Below are positions 17,166 through 26,108 of a stretch of 34,841 nucleotides of DNA, one piece after another (within the stretch, counting starts at the first letter, position 1; every line of letters starts with the position of its first letter). Made by a program: the position numbers and the translations under genes. A model generated the notes under the pieces. The model ran no database searches. It was not told the origin of the DNA and saw only the letters and a list, made by a program, of their open reading frames with translations. The stretch covers positions 1-34,841 of the forward strand of contig NZ_VUMD01000027.1 of the NCBI RefSeq assembly GCF_009696375.1. Direction: 5' to 3'. The stretch comes from Clostridium porci. GTDB taxonomy: Bacteria; Bacillota; Clostridia; Lachnospirales; Lachnospiraceae.

Positions 17166-18806
17166 ATGCCACAAACAGCAGTGAAGAAAAAGGTATCCAT
17201 GATTCCGGCAAAACCCCAGTATGACAGAAACATAAAACTGGCAGAAAAGAAACTGAGGGTAGCGGCATACTGCCGTGTCAGCACGGAACTGGAGGAATAG
17301 GAAAGTAGCTATGAAGCACAGGTAGAATACTACACCAAGAAAATACAGGAGACGGAGAACTGGAAACTGGCGGGTATTTATGCCGATGACGGAAAGAGTG
17401 CCACCAACACCAAAAAGCGTGACGATTTCAATGCCATGATAAAGGATGCGGAGGACGGAAAAATCGACATGATACTCACCAAGTCCGTAAGCCGGTTCAC
17501 AAGAAACACGGTAGATGCCCTTCTGACCATCCGTAAATTAAAAGAGAAAAACGTACCGGTGGTGTTTGAAAAAGAGGGTGTCAACACCATGGACGGAACC
17601 GGAGAAATTCTCATCATCATCCTAAGCAGCCTTGCACAGGAAGAGAGCCGCAACATCAGTGAGAATACCAGATGGGGTGTGGTCAGAAAATTTGAAAACG
17701 GCAAGCTGATTGTCAATCATAACAAATTTATGGGATACACCAAAAATGAAAAAGGGGATCTGGTCATTGTACCGGAGGAGGCAGAGATTGTGAAACTGGT
17801 TTTCCGCCTTTATCTGGAAGGCTACAGCGTGGGAAAGATAGCCAAACACCTGCAGGAGCAGAAGATTAAGACTGCCACAGGACAGGAAAAGTGGCACAGC
17901 ACGGTAGTAGGCAAAATGCTCCGAAATGAGAAATACATGGGAGATGCCCTGCTCCAGAAGACCTATACGGTAGACTTTATGACCAAGAAAAAAGTCATCA
18001 ACAAAGGCATCGTGCCACAGTATTATGTGGAGGATGGCCACGAAGCCATTATCCCCAAAGAACTTTTTTTCCGGGTGCAGGAGGAAATGGCAAGAAGAGC
18101 CTCGGTTTGTAAATCAGCAGTCACCCGAAAGAAAAACATGAAAAGCAAGTTTTCTTCAGAATACGCGCTGACGGGAATCCTGCTGTGTGAGGAATGCGGA
18201 CAGGAATACCGAAGGGTCACCTGGTCCAGAAACGGCAAAAAGAAGATAGTGTGGAGATGCAGTAACCGTCTTACCAACGGCACCAAACACTGCAAAAATT
18301 CACCGACTTTGGAAGAAGCGGCACTGAACCGGGCAGTCATGGAAGCCATCCGCCGCATCACAAAAAATGAAGGGAACTTTGCGGCAGCCTTAAGGCAGAA
18401 TGTCATCCGGGTAATCGGCAGCTACGGCAGGGAACAGGAGCCAGATGAATTCGATGCGAAAATCAGGGCAAAGCAGGAAGAGATGGTGGCACTGATTGCA
18501 GAGAATGCAAAAATCAGTTCCTACACCGATGACTTCGATGAAAAATACCTCAGGATATCAGAAGAAATCAATGCCTTAAAAGAAGAACAAATAGAGGCCC
18601 GTAGAAAGAAAAAATTGGCAGCCAATTATGAGCAGAGAGTCAAAGACATGGATGACTTTCTACAGGAGGGCACAGATCATACACCGGAATTTGACAACGA
18701 CTTAGTCAGAAGACTGATTGCCACCATAAAAGTAGACTCAGCAGATAAGCTGACCATACAGTTCCAGTCGGGGATTGTCATGGAACAGGAAATGGTAAGC
18801 GAGTAA
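17166..18806 (+). pseudogene. Large serine recombinase 3, early amber stop
   Basis: ATG at 17166 (site AAAGGAG) starts a recombinase whose nucleophile Ser39 lies in A-A-Y-C-R-V-S-T-E. Codon 45 is TAG (17298-17300), where relatives have Gln in L-E-E-Q-E-S-S-Y-E-A-Q; CAG to TAG is a single C-to-T change. The same frame is then open to 18806, with S-V-S-R-F-T-R-N-T, the recombinase domain, a zinc ribbon (L-L-C-E-E-C-G-Q-E-Y, W-R-C-S-N-R) and a coiled coil. Full length would be 546 residues. Restart at ATG 17436 would lack the catalytic serine, so it should be inactive. Confidence 0.88.
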
Positions 18807-18810
18807 ATCT

Positions 18811-18910
18811 CAGGCAGGAATGACAACTAAATAGTGAACAAGGTTCCTGCCTGTGAAATTCATAGGATTTATGGCAAGAATAAAATGCCTGGACAGCCGG
18901 GCGTTTTATT
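18811..18910 (+). terminator. Double hairpin 3' of recombinase 3
   Basis: Hairpin one is CAGGCAGGAA (18811-18820) with TTCCTGCCTG (18844-18853). Hairpin two is AATAAAATGCC (18879-18889) with GGGCGTTTTATT (18899-18910), flanked by A and T runs so it can stop transcription in both directions. A closely similar pair follows the recombinase fragment at 32359. Confidence 0.8.
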
Positions 18911-18941
18911 GTTGGCGTAAACTTATTGTAATAGATTTTGG

Positions 18942-18970
18942 TTGGAGTTATATTTAAATTGATGTATAAT
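18942..18970 (+). promoter_or_regulatory. Promoter of nuclease-like gene and Qat operon
   Basis: TTGGAG (18942-18947), a 17-bp spacer and TATAAT (18965-18970) stand 51 bp ahead of ATG 19021. No other good promoter or terminator is seen before qatA, so this probably drives the whole defence island. Confidence 0.65.
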
Positions 18971-19020
18971 GTTGAAAAAGAAGAGGTTGTGAATTTATTG
19001 TTGATTTTGAGGAAAGAAAA

Positions 19021-20256
19021 ATGGCACAGTTTAGAATAAAAACCAGTAAAGATGAAATATTATGTCCAAACGAAATGGATAAGTACGAAAAAAAGTCATT
19101 ATACGATAAATGCAAAAATGAAAACATGAAGATTTTTTGCAACTGTAATGGAAATTGTGAATATAAGGTTCGTAACGGAAATTGGGCAATATATCCATGT
19201 AGTCAAGGAAAACAAGCAGAACACGAGGATTGGTGCCCGAAATCGAAAGTATACTTAGACAAACGCGACTATAATGCTGGTTTTTTGATTGATGATGAGA
19301 CAGGGGAGGTCCGGGTTCATTTATCAGAACCACTAATACATCAGGAACAAAACGATGATGAACCAAATGAGAATGTTCCACGAAATCATGATGGGGGAGG
19401 TAGAAGATATCCTCGCCATCAGCAAGGAGAAATTACAATTTCTGCAATGATAAAAAAGATGAATATGCTTACATTTAAGCATGTTGCATTTTACAAAGGG
19501 AATAAAGATACAGAGTATCCTAAAACAGATGTAATGATTAAGAAAATGTTTTGGGCGGAAAAGAGGACAAGGATAGGTGCTAAGAAAAAATGTATTGCTG
19601 ATTTAAGCCGTCTAAAAGATGGTCTGGAATTTGTATATAAAGAATTGGCAGAGATACCTCCGTATAGAGTAGATGATAGAATTACGCGTTTGGTAACAAA
19701 AGAAGAGAAAGATGGTAAGGCATTATCGGTTCCTGTATATACACGAGAATTAATTAGAGCACTTGAGGAGTACGAAAATACATACGCGACAAATGACCTA
19801 TCTAATAGAAATATTATTTTAGCAGGATTTAGAGATAAGTATGCAATGTATAGCCTACGATTTCTTTTGATAAACGATTATGGGTTGTTTTCTGAGAGTA
19901 ATTATGAAGTGCAAATGTATAATGCCATTTGTGAAATAATGAATCGAAATAGATTCAAGGAAAAAGGTGTATTCTTTTATAAGCCTTTTGAGTATGGATA
20001 TGGTGCCTATGGGGACAAATATTTGGAAGATGGCATTATAGAATTTGAAGGGACAAATAGAAAAATAGTTATAGAAGTTTATGGTAGAAATGATGAGGAT
20101 TATTTGGAGAGAAAAGATATTAAGTCCCAGATGCTTTCCAGGAAGGATAATATATATATTTATATTCCATGGGAGGCATATAATAATGAGCCCTTACCAT
20201 ATAAGAGAATTTGCACTGAAATAGAAGGGGTATTAAAGGACGTAAATTCTCAATGA
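19021..20256 (+). CDS. Zinc-finger protein with putative PD-(D/E)XK-type nuclease domain
   Basis: A 411-residue intact protein. Residues about 39-75 hold a Cys/His cluster: C-N-C-N-G-N-C, P-C-S-Q-G, H-E-D-W-C. This resembles the metal-binding start of DUF1173-type proteins. The C-terminal part has F-F-Y-K-P-F-E, Y-L-E-D-G-I-I-E-F, then I-V-I-E-V-Y-G and a later Lys, an arrangement like the D...E-x-K core of restriction-type nucleases. The assignment is by pattern only. It ends 44 bp before qatA with no terminator between, so it is probably co-transcribed with the Qat genes. It is not one of the four described Qat proteins. AT-rich, unlike the recombinases upstream. Confidence 0.6.
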   Translation: MAQFRIKTSKDEILCPNEMDKYEKKSLYDKCKNENMKIFCNCNGNCEYKVRNGNWAIYPCSQGKQAEHEDWCPKSKVYLDKRDYNAGFLIDDETGEVRVHLSEPLIHQEQNDDEPNENVPRNHDGGGRRYPRHQQGEITISAMIKKMNMLTFKHVAFYKGNKDTEYPKTDVMIKKMFWAEKRTRIGAKKKCIADLSRLKDGLEFVYKELAEIPPYRVDDRITRLVTKEEKDGKALSVPVYTRELIRALEEYENTYATNDLSNRNIILAGFRDKYAMYSLRFLLINDYGLFSESNYEVQMYNAICEIMNRNRFKEKGVFFYKPFEYGYGAYGDKYLEDGIIEFEGTNRKIVIEVYGRNDEDYLERKDIKSQMLSRKDNIYIYIPWEAYNNEPLPYKRICTEIEGVLKDVNSQ

Positions 20257-20300
20257 TTGTTTAAAGAAAGTGAGAAAAGATTAATGGAGGAGCTAGAAAG

Positions 20301-22186
20301 ATGATTTTATCTGATAATGAAACCAAAGTCGATTTACTTAATAATGAAGCGATAGCAAAGAAGCAAAGACAATAGTTTCTCTTATTAAAGACAGTAAAGA
20401 GCAGCCAATTTCTATCGGTATTCATGGAGATTGGGGCACAGGCAAATCTAGTATCCTTGAAATGGTAGAAAATGAAGTAAAGATGTCTGCCACAGAGTCA
20501 GGTAAAAAGTATGCATGTATTCGTTTTAATGGTTGGAAGCATCAAGGATTTGAAGATTCAAAAGTTGCTTTAATGAGTTCTATTATTTCAGAACTTGAAA
20601 AAAAAGAAAAACTTGGTGTAAAGGTTGGAGAAATATTAAAAAAACTGTGGGGAAATATAAATTGGATGAGCGTAGCCAAGACTGCTGGAAAAACAGCACT
20701 GGGACTTGCTACAGGTACTGCACCGCTTACATTACTATCCTCAACGATGGATCTTTTAAAAGCAACAGTAACCACCGAAGAAGGAATTGCTGGGGCAATT
20801 GAGTCTATTGGTGGCTATTTAAAGGATGCCAACATTACGGAAGATACATCAAGTAATAAACAATTTTCTGAATTTTAGGATAATTTTAATGAATTGTTAG
20901 AGGATTCATCTATTGAAAAACTTATTGTATTAATTGATGATTTGGATAGATGTTTACCGGATGTGGCAATCAATACATTAGAAGCAGTAAGATTGTTTAT
21001 GTTTACAGAAAAAACAGCGTTTGTAATTGCAGCAGATGAAAGTATGATACGTTATGCAGTCAAAAAGCATTTTCCAGATGCAATTGACGAAAATAAATTT
21101 AATACAGGAGACGCTTTTGCAAATAGATATTTAGAAAAATTGATTCAGATTCCATTTAGAATTCCTGCGTTAGGCGAGGTAGAGGCTTGTATATACATAA
21201 TGTTGCTTATGGTAGGTTCGGTTTTTGCTGATGAAAATCCCAATTATAAAAAGCTGAGAGAAGAAGGATTATCAAGAATTAGGAAGCCGTGGAATGTAGA
21301 AAGTCTCACAGTTGACGATGTAAAAGGGCTTCTTGGAACTGATTATGAGAAGGCTGCAAATGAAGTATTGATTGCGACACAAATATGCCATTTGCTAGCA
21401 CAGAATACAGATGGAAATCCAAGGAAGATAAAACGGTTTGTAAATATGCTACTGTTACGTTATGAAATTGCGAAGAATCGTGGGTTTGGAGATGAACTGG
21501 AACTTGCAATTTTAGCAAAGATGATGCTGGCAGAATATTATGAAACAGATTTTTATAAAGAATTACCTAATCATTTGGATTCAGAAGGAAAATGGGGAGA
21601 AATCCCGGAAATACTTTCTGATATTCAAAAAATAGTCGAAGACAAGGAAGCAGTGGAATCAAAAGAGCGTTGGTATGATTTAAATAAGATTGGGGAATGG
21701 CTTATTACGAAACCGGAAATTACTGATAAAGACTTGAGACCATATTATTATGCTTGCAAAGAAAAGATTGATTACTTTTCAGGTAAATTTTCTCAAAATG
21801 ATTTATCAGAAGTTGTTGATTTGCTTTTTAGAGATGAAATGACGATTGTTGGACATATTGAGGATTTGCAAAACTTGACAAGTCAAGAATCTGACCAAGT
21901 GTTTGATGTTGTTGTTCAAAAAATCATGGAAAGAGGTCAATTTGATACGAAACCGAAGGGAACAGATGGTTTAATTATATTGGTACAGAATAAACCTGAA
22001 CTTCGGAAAAGTTTGGTAAATTTTATAGATGCTATTCCTGTTTCTAATGTTGGTGTGTGGATTATACATGGATGGGATAAAGCTATTTCGAAGGACTGTG
22101 AAGAAAGAAAGACTTTAAATCAATATTTTGATAAACTTAAAAGTAGCGGTACATCAGTTGTGAAGGCTGCTTTAAAAAAGATGTGA
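20301..22186 (+). pseudogene. qatA: QatA, KAP-family P-loop NTPase, frameshifted and amber-interrupted
   Basis: ATG at 20301 (site GGAGG) starts M-I-L-S-D-N-E-T-K-V-D-L-L-N-N-E-A-I-A-K, then the frame is lost at a tandem 8-bp duplication. After it come I-S-I-G-I-H-G-D-W-G-T-G-K-S-S (Walker A, 20426) and a long ATPase domain. TAG at 20876-20878 interrupts S-E-F-*-D-N-F-N-E-L-L-E; CAG is the likely original. The same frame then gives the Walker B L-I-V-L-I-D-D-L-D-R-C and continues to 22186. Without the duplication and stop the protein is about 625 residues, normal for QatA. KAP NTPases are the large ATPase of the Qat antiphage system. The product is certainly truncated now. Confidence 0.9.
20354..20369 (+). 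repeat. 8-bp tandem duplication inactivating qatA
   Basis: AGCAAAGA occurs twice back to back (20354-20361, 20362-20369). Removing one copy restores N-E-A-I-A-K-T-I-V-S-L-I-K-D-S and joins the start codon to the Walker A frame. Confidence 0.9.
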
Positions 22187-22197
22187 GGTGATTGATA

Positions 22198-23016
22198 ATG
22201 GGAACATCAACACATAATGGAGGACAAAAAGGAGGAACACCGCTAGTACCATCATGGTTACAGGAACCTGATGAAAATATGCAAAATGAAACGCCTCAAG
22301 GTGTCAATGGTAATCAAATTCCACCGACAGGTGATGCGGATCGTTTTACAGCACCACGTGGTGAATTTACAAGATATATAAATTCTGGTGGACGGGATAG
22401 CAGTTTAGGGCGGAAAAGTGTTTCTAATTACATAAGAAATTCTTTAGGTGGTAGTTCAAATGCAACGCAAAGAATGGGAGCAGCCAGAAGCAGTACAGCG
22501 AGATTGTTAAATATTGCGGGTGCATTTGCTTCAGGCGGAGCAAGAGCTGTCGAGCAATATCTTTCTATTGAAAACCTTTCCCATAAGACTGCAAGTGATG
22601 CATTTATTGCTATTACTGATTTTGTTTGTCCGGATGGAGGACCACAAGATGAAGGCATTGCGCGGTCAGCATATATTTCTGCAATAGAAGAATCACCAGA
22701 GATAGCTACAATTAAATTTGAGGATTTGACCTCTGAACAGATTATGGTAATTGTGGAACGTACTATGGCAAATGCTATATTTAGTAGAATTACGAATGAT
22801 ATTGGAAATAAGATTATTTTGTTGCCACAGGATAGGGCTACATCGGACAGTATAATAGTTCAAATGAAAGACTTTGTTAAAGGTTCTGTATCTGATGCGG
22901 TAGCCAATCTGAACATACAGACAGGGAATATTCGACAGGGAGATTCGCTAAGAATAGTAAATCAAGTGTATAAGGAAGCATTTGATATTATGGTAAGTGC
23001 GGGTGAAAATGAATGA
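22198..23016 (+). CDS. qatB: QatB
   Basis: A 272-residue protein beginning M-G-T-S-T-H-N-G-G-Q-K-G-G-T-P-L-V-P-S-W, the glycine/serine-rich start characteristic of QatB. A low-complexity stretch of Gly, Ser and Arg follows (residues 60-110), then a helical C-terminal half. The start is ATG 22198 after GAGGTGA; an in-frame TTG at 22192 is less likely. It is the only intact gene of the four. It overlaps qatC by ATGA. Its biochemical role in Qat defence is not established as far as I know. Confidence 0.85.
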   Translation: MGTSTHNGGQKGGTPLVPSWLQEPDENMQNETPQGVNGNQIPPTGDADRFTAPRGEFTRYINSGGRDSSLGRKSVSNYIRNSLGGSSNATQRMGAARSSTARLLNIAGAFASGGARAVEQYLSIENLSHKTASDAFIAITDFVCPDGGPQDEGIARSAYISAIEESPEIATIKFEDLTSEQIMVIVERTMANAIFSRITNDIGNKIILLPQDRATSDSIIVQMKDFVKGSVSDAVANLNIQTGNIRQGDSLRIVNQVYKEAFDIMVSAGENE

Positions 23017-24374
23017 ATCGATATAGGTTAAGAGCAAATTATGAAATTCAGAATATAGAGTCAAGGAGAGAGGATGGTACAGTTATTGTTGAGGTACCTA
23101 TGCTTTCTGCGGGTGAACTAAATTATGGATTAAACTATGTTAAGGAGAAATTATATAAAGAAAATGTATATCCCACTGAAATTGGATTTGATATTATGTC
23201 TCTGGCAACAATGGTTTATTTGGCAGATACACGAATTGAGAGAGTGGTACATGGACAAGACTCTTGGTCGAGAGAAATCGAATTAGAAATACCGGTATCA
23301 AATGTAGAATTGTGGGAAACACAGATTTATACGGTTGAACGTATGCTTAAATTTCTTACAGGAGATTTATGGAAAATTACATTGTCAAGTAGAATGTGGC
23401 AGTTTAGTAAACCGGATGAAATAGGAGAAAAATCAAATAAATATGATGAAGTATCATTGTTCTCTGGAGGAATGGATAGTCTTATAAGTACTATTAATTT
23501 AATGGAAGACAAGAAAAATACCTTGCTGATAAGTCATGCAGGTGAAGGACTTACAAAAAATGCTCAAAAAAATATAGTGGATAAATTTGAACTGCTATAT
23601 CCAGATGTATTACATACTTGGCTCGACTTATGGATGGTATTTCCCAATAATTACATTCCGGAAGGTGGTAATGATAATAATACAAGAAGTAGATCATTTC
23701 TTTTTATTGGTTATGCGATTTTTGCAATGTCTGGAATGGATAATATTAGTGAATTGTTGGTCCCTGAAAATGGTCTAATTGCATTGAATGTACCATTAGA
23801 TGAAACAAGGGTAGGTTCGTTTAGTACGAGAACAACACATCCGTTTTATCTTTTTTTATGGAATGAGTTACTGCAGGGATTAGGACTAGGTATGTCAGTG
23901 AAAAATCCTTATTGGAATAAAACCAAGGGAGAAATGGCAGCGGAATGTAAAAATAGAGATGTGCTGTATGAGACTATGAAGTTATCGTTTTCATGTTCAT
24001 CACCAGGAAAAGCAAGATGAAAAAAACTTAGTCCGCAACATTGTGGGTATCGTGTTCCTTGTTTAATTAGAAGAGCAGCGATGTATAAAGCTTTTGGTAG
24101 TGATGGAACTGTATATACCGAGACATCTATTCATGAAATGCAAAGTAAAAATTCAGAAGGAATGGGAATCCAATTGCGTTCTTTCCAGTATGCAATTGAT
24201 AAAATAAAACAGGATAGTAATCGTGCTTTATTCTATATACATAAGCCGGGACCATTACCGCAAGATGATGAATATTTGCAGGAATTGGCTGATATATATG
24301 TGAGAGGTTTATTGGAAGTAGATAATTTTATACAGAATAATTTAGCTGAAGAGGGTAGTAACAATGATTTATGA
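23013..24374 (+). pseudogene. qatC: QatC, QueC-like enzyme, opal stop and lost Cys ligand
   Basis: The pyrophosphatase loop L-F-S-G-G-M-D-S (residues 149-156) marks the QueC-like ATP-using family. After C-S-S-P-G-K-A-R there is an in-frame TGA (24018-24020) where relatives have Trp. The frame goes on K-K-L-S-P-Q-H-C-G-Y-R-V-P-C-L-I-R-R-A-A and reaches TGA at 24372. In QueC/QatC zinc sites this region reads C-G-Y-C-x-x-C; here the middle Cys is Arg (CGT for TGT). So even readthrough would give a damaged metal site. Corrected length is about 453 residues. The gene overlaps qatB and qatD. Confidence 0.88.
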
Positions 24375-25091
24375 TGCACATTGTCATTTGGATTTAATGG
24401 ACAACATGGCAGGATTTATAAAGGAGATGCAGAATTCTGATATGAGTCTATTTGCAGTTGGTACTACCCCCAAGGCATATGATCGAGAAGTACAGTTTTG
24501 CAGAAATAATCCTCGTATTAAAGTTGGATTAGGGATGCATCCCCAATTAATTTCTAGTGGCTATGATGATATGAGCTTGTTTAAGACATTATTTGAAAAA
24601 AGTCACTATATTGGGGAAGTAGGCTTGGATTTTAGCAAAGAATATATTCAGACAAAAGAAGTTCAAATGCATGTATTTCGTGATATTGTCAACTTATGTG
24701 AACAGTGTGGAGAAAAAGTGGTTTCGGTTCATTCCCTTAAGTCGGCAAATACAGTTATTGAAATTCTGAGAGAATACAGAACACAAAGAAGTAATAAATA
24801 TATCTTCCACTGGTTTACTGGTACAATACCACAGCTAGAGAAAGCAATAGAATTAGGATGCTATTTTTCGATTAATCCAAGTATGTTAAAAACAAAATCA
24901 GGATTGGAGATAATACTGTACCTGTTGAACGCATGTTGTTGGAAACAGATGCACCATTTACATTCAAAGTTCAACACATTGAAGAAATAGAAAAAGAGCT
25001 TAAGAGAGCCATATTAAAAATATCAGAGATAATTAAAATAGATATGGCAGATGTATTTTATGAAAATTCAAGAGACGTGTTTAGATATTAA
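24364..25091 (+). pseudogene. qatD: QatD, TatD-family metal-dependent DNase, frameshifted
   Basis: ATG at 24364 gives M-I-Y-D-A-H-C-H-L-D, the TatD metal motif, then G-L-G-M-H-P-Q, Y-I-G-E-V-G-L-D-F and V-V-S-V-H-S. After S-G-L-E-I-I (about 24911-24915) one base is missing and the frame ends in an unrelated tail at 24990. The other frame supplies V-P-V-E-R-M-L-L-E-T-D-A-P-F, the last TatD metal-binding motif, and runs to TAA at 25089-25091. Corrected length is about 242 residues. As it stands the E-T-D motif is lost, so nuclease activity is not expected. Confidence 0.88.
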
Positions 25092-25203
25092 TAAATACTG
25101 AAAGGTAAGCTGGAGGAGTAAGGTTACACAACTACTGTCAGAATATGAAGTCATTACGGAAAATCATATGTAATTATGAATATATCCAATAGGGAAATTT
25201 TTA

Positions 25204-25232
25204 TTGAGAAAAAGAATTAAACGCTGTATACT
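25204..25232 (+). promoter_or_regulatory. Promoter of PemK-like toxin gene
   Basis: TTGAGA (25204-25209), a 17-bp spacer and TATACT (25227-25232) lie 35 bp before ATG 25267, which has a GGGAGA site. The toxin gene is therefore an independent unit from the Qat operon. Confidence 0.7.
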
Positions 25233-25266
25233 ATTATAAGATAACCGAAGAAAAGGGAGACAGAAG

Positions 25267-25881
25267 ATGCGGTTTAGTGATATAAAAGTAGGATACATTT
25301 ATAATGTGATTCTTGATCCGGTTCGGGATTGTGAATTTGATGGCAGGCATTTGGCAGTGGTATTAAAGAGAAATAATGATAAAGCAACATTTATTGTCAT
25401 GCCACTTACGAGTGCACCTAATGGAGTCGGTGTGAATAAAATAAAATTAGGAGCGATGAATAGTTTGCCATCTTCATTAAAATCTAATGATACATACGCA
25501 GTATACAATCAGGTTAGAACAGTTAATGCTGATAGATTTATTGCTTTAAAAGAAGGCAGTGCAGTAAAGGAATGTCAGATGGAAAAGCATATTTTCCATA
25601 AACTGTTATTTTTAGGTCTTAGAGAGATGGTATATAGTATTCCGCAAGATGAGAGGGTCGAAATCTTAAAAGGCGCTTATGAAGCTGAGTTAATATCAAA
25701 GGCAAAGGATATGGCTTATCGAATTGTAAAATTAAGGAAAGAGGAAAGTCCCGATAAAGAACAAATTGATGAATTGTTAGTACAGATTAAGGAAACAATA
25801 AAGGGTGTAACATATTCTTTGGATAAGCAGCTTGTTAAGGATGGCATTGATGTAATTTTTAATGAGGCAAAAAATTTGTAA
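25267..25881 (+). CDS. PemK/MazF-family toxin-like endoribonuclease with C-terminal extension
   Basis: A 204-residue protein. Residues 1 to about 100 fit the PemK/MazF fold: V-G-Y-I-Y-N-V, G-R-H-L-A-V-V-L-K-R, A-T-F-I-V-M-P-L-T-S and S-N-D-T-Y-A-V-Y-N-Q-V-R-T-V-N-A-D-R. The extra 100 residues are helical and charged. No antitoxin protein gene lies next to it. Instead a separately promoted repeat RNA follows within 10 bp of the stop. Family members cut RNA in the cytoplasm; in type III systems the related ToxN/CptN toxins are held by repeat RNAs. The type assignment is open. Confidence 0.78.
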   Translation: MRFSDIKVGYIYNVILDPVRDCEFDGRHLAVVLKRNNDKATFIVMPLTSAPNGVGVNKIKLGAMNSLPSSLKSNDTYAVYNQVRTVNADRFIALKEGSAVKECQMEKHIFHKLLFLGLREMVYSIPQDERVEILKGAYEAELISKAKDMAYRIVKLRKEESPDKEQIDELLVQIKETIKGVTYSLDKQLVKDGIDVIFNEAKNL

Positions 25882-25887
25882 TTTTTC

Positions 25888-25916
25888 TTGTATCTTTGAA
25901 AGGGATATGTTATAAT
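25888..25916 (+). promoter_or_regulatory. Strong extended -10 promoter of the repeat RNA
   Basis: TTGTAT (25888-25893), exactly 17 bp, then TATAAT (25911-25916) preceded by TG one base upstream, giving a TGnTATAAT extended -10. It lies just after the toxin stop and would start RNA near 25923. Confidence 0.8.
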
Positions 25917-25928
25917 CTAATCAAGAAA

Positions 25929-26063
25929 AGAGCGAGATGCTCTGCTTAAGAATTTAGGGTATAGACTCCCAACTAAGAAGAATAGAGTTAACAACTCTAC
26001 AAAAATGATTTTTAGGGTATAGATTCCCAACCAAGAAGAAGCAGGTCGTAAGACCTGCTTTTT
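25929..26063 (+). ncRNA. Hairpin-linker repeat RNA beside PemK-like toxin
   Basis: Three perfect hairpins alternate with two nearly identical 30-nt linkers. H1 is AGAGC/GCTCT (25929-25943), H2 is TAGAGTT/AACTCTA (25983-25999), H3 is GCAGGTC/GACCTGC with a GTAA loop (26041-26058) followed by TTTTT. H3 is a classic terminator. With its own promoter at 25888 this defines a transcript of about 140 nt with no ORF. The arrangement resembles type III antitoxin RNAs, but it follows rather than precedes the toxin. Exact family not identified. Confidence 0.75.
25953..26040 (+). repeat. Two 30-bp direct repeats, 58-bp period
   Basis: Copies at 25953-25982 and 26011-26040 agree at 28 of 30 positions. 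Each begins TTTAGGGTATAGA and ends AAGAAGAA. The two differences are both C/T exchanges. Confidence 0.9.
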
Positions 26064-26108
26064 GCATAAGATAATTATTTGAAAACATGTACAAAGGAGC
26101 AGTGTGAG

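Noticed and set aside
13793-24374. Stop-codon recoding (TAG or TGA read as amino acids)
   Set aside because: TAG ends xis and the membrane protein normally, TGA ends several intact genes, and true frameshifts occur in the same loci.
25953-26040. Possible minimal CRISPR array (two 30-bp repeats, 28-bp spacer)
   Set aside because: The spacer is mostly a perfect hairpin, the downstream flank is a terminator, there is a promoter for one short RNA, and no cas genes are present.
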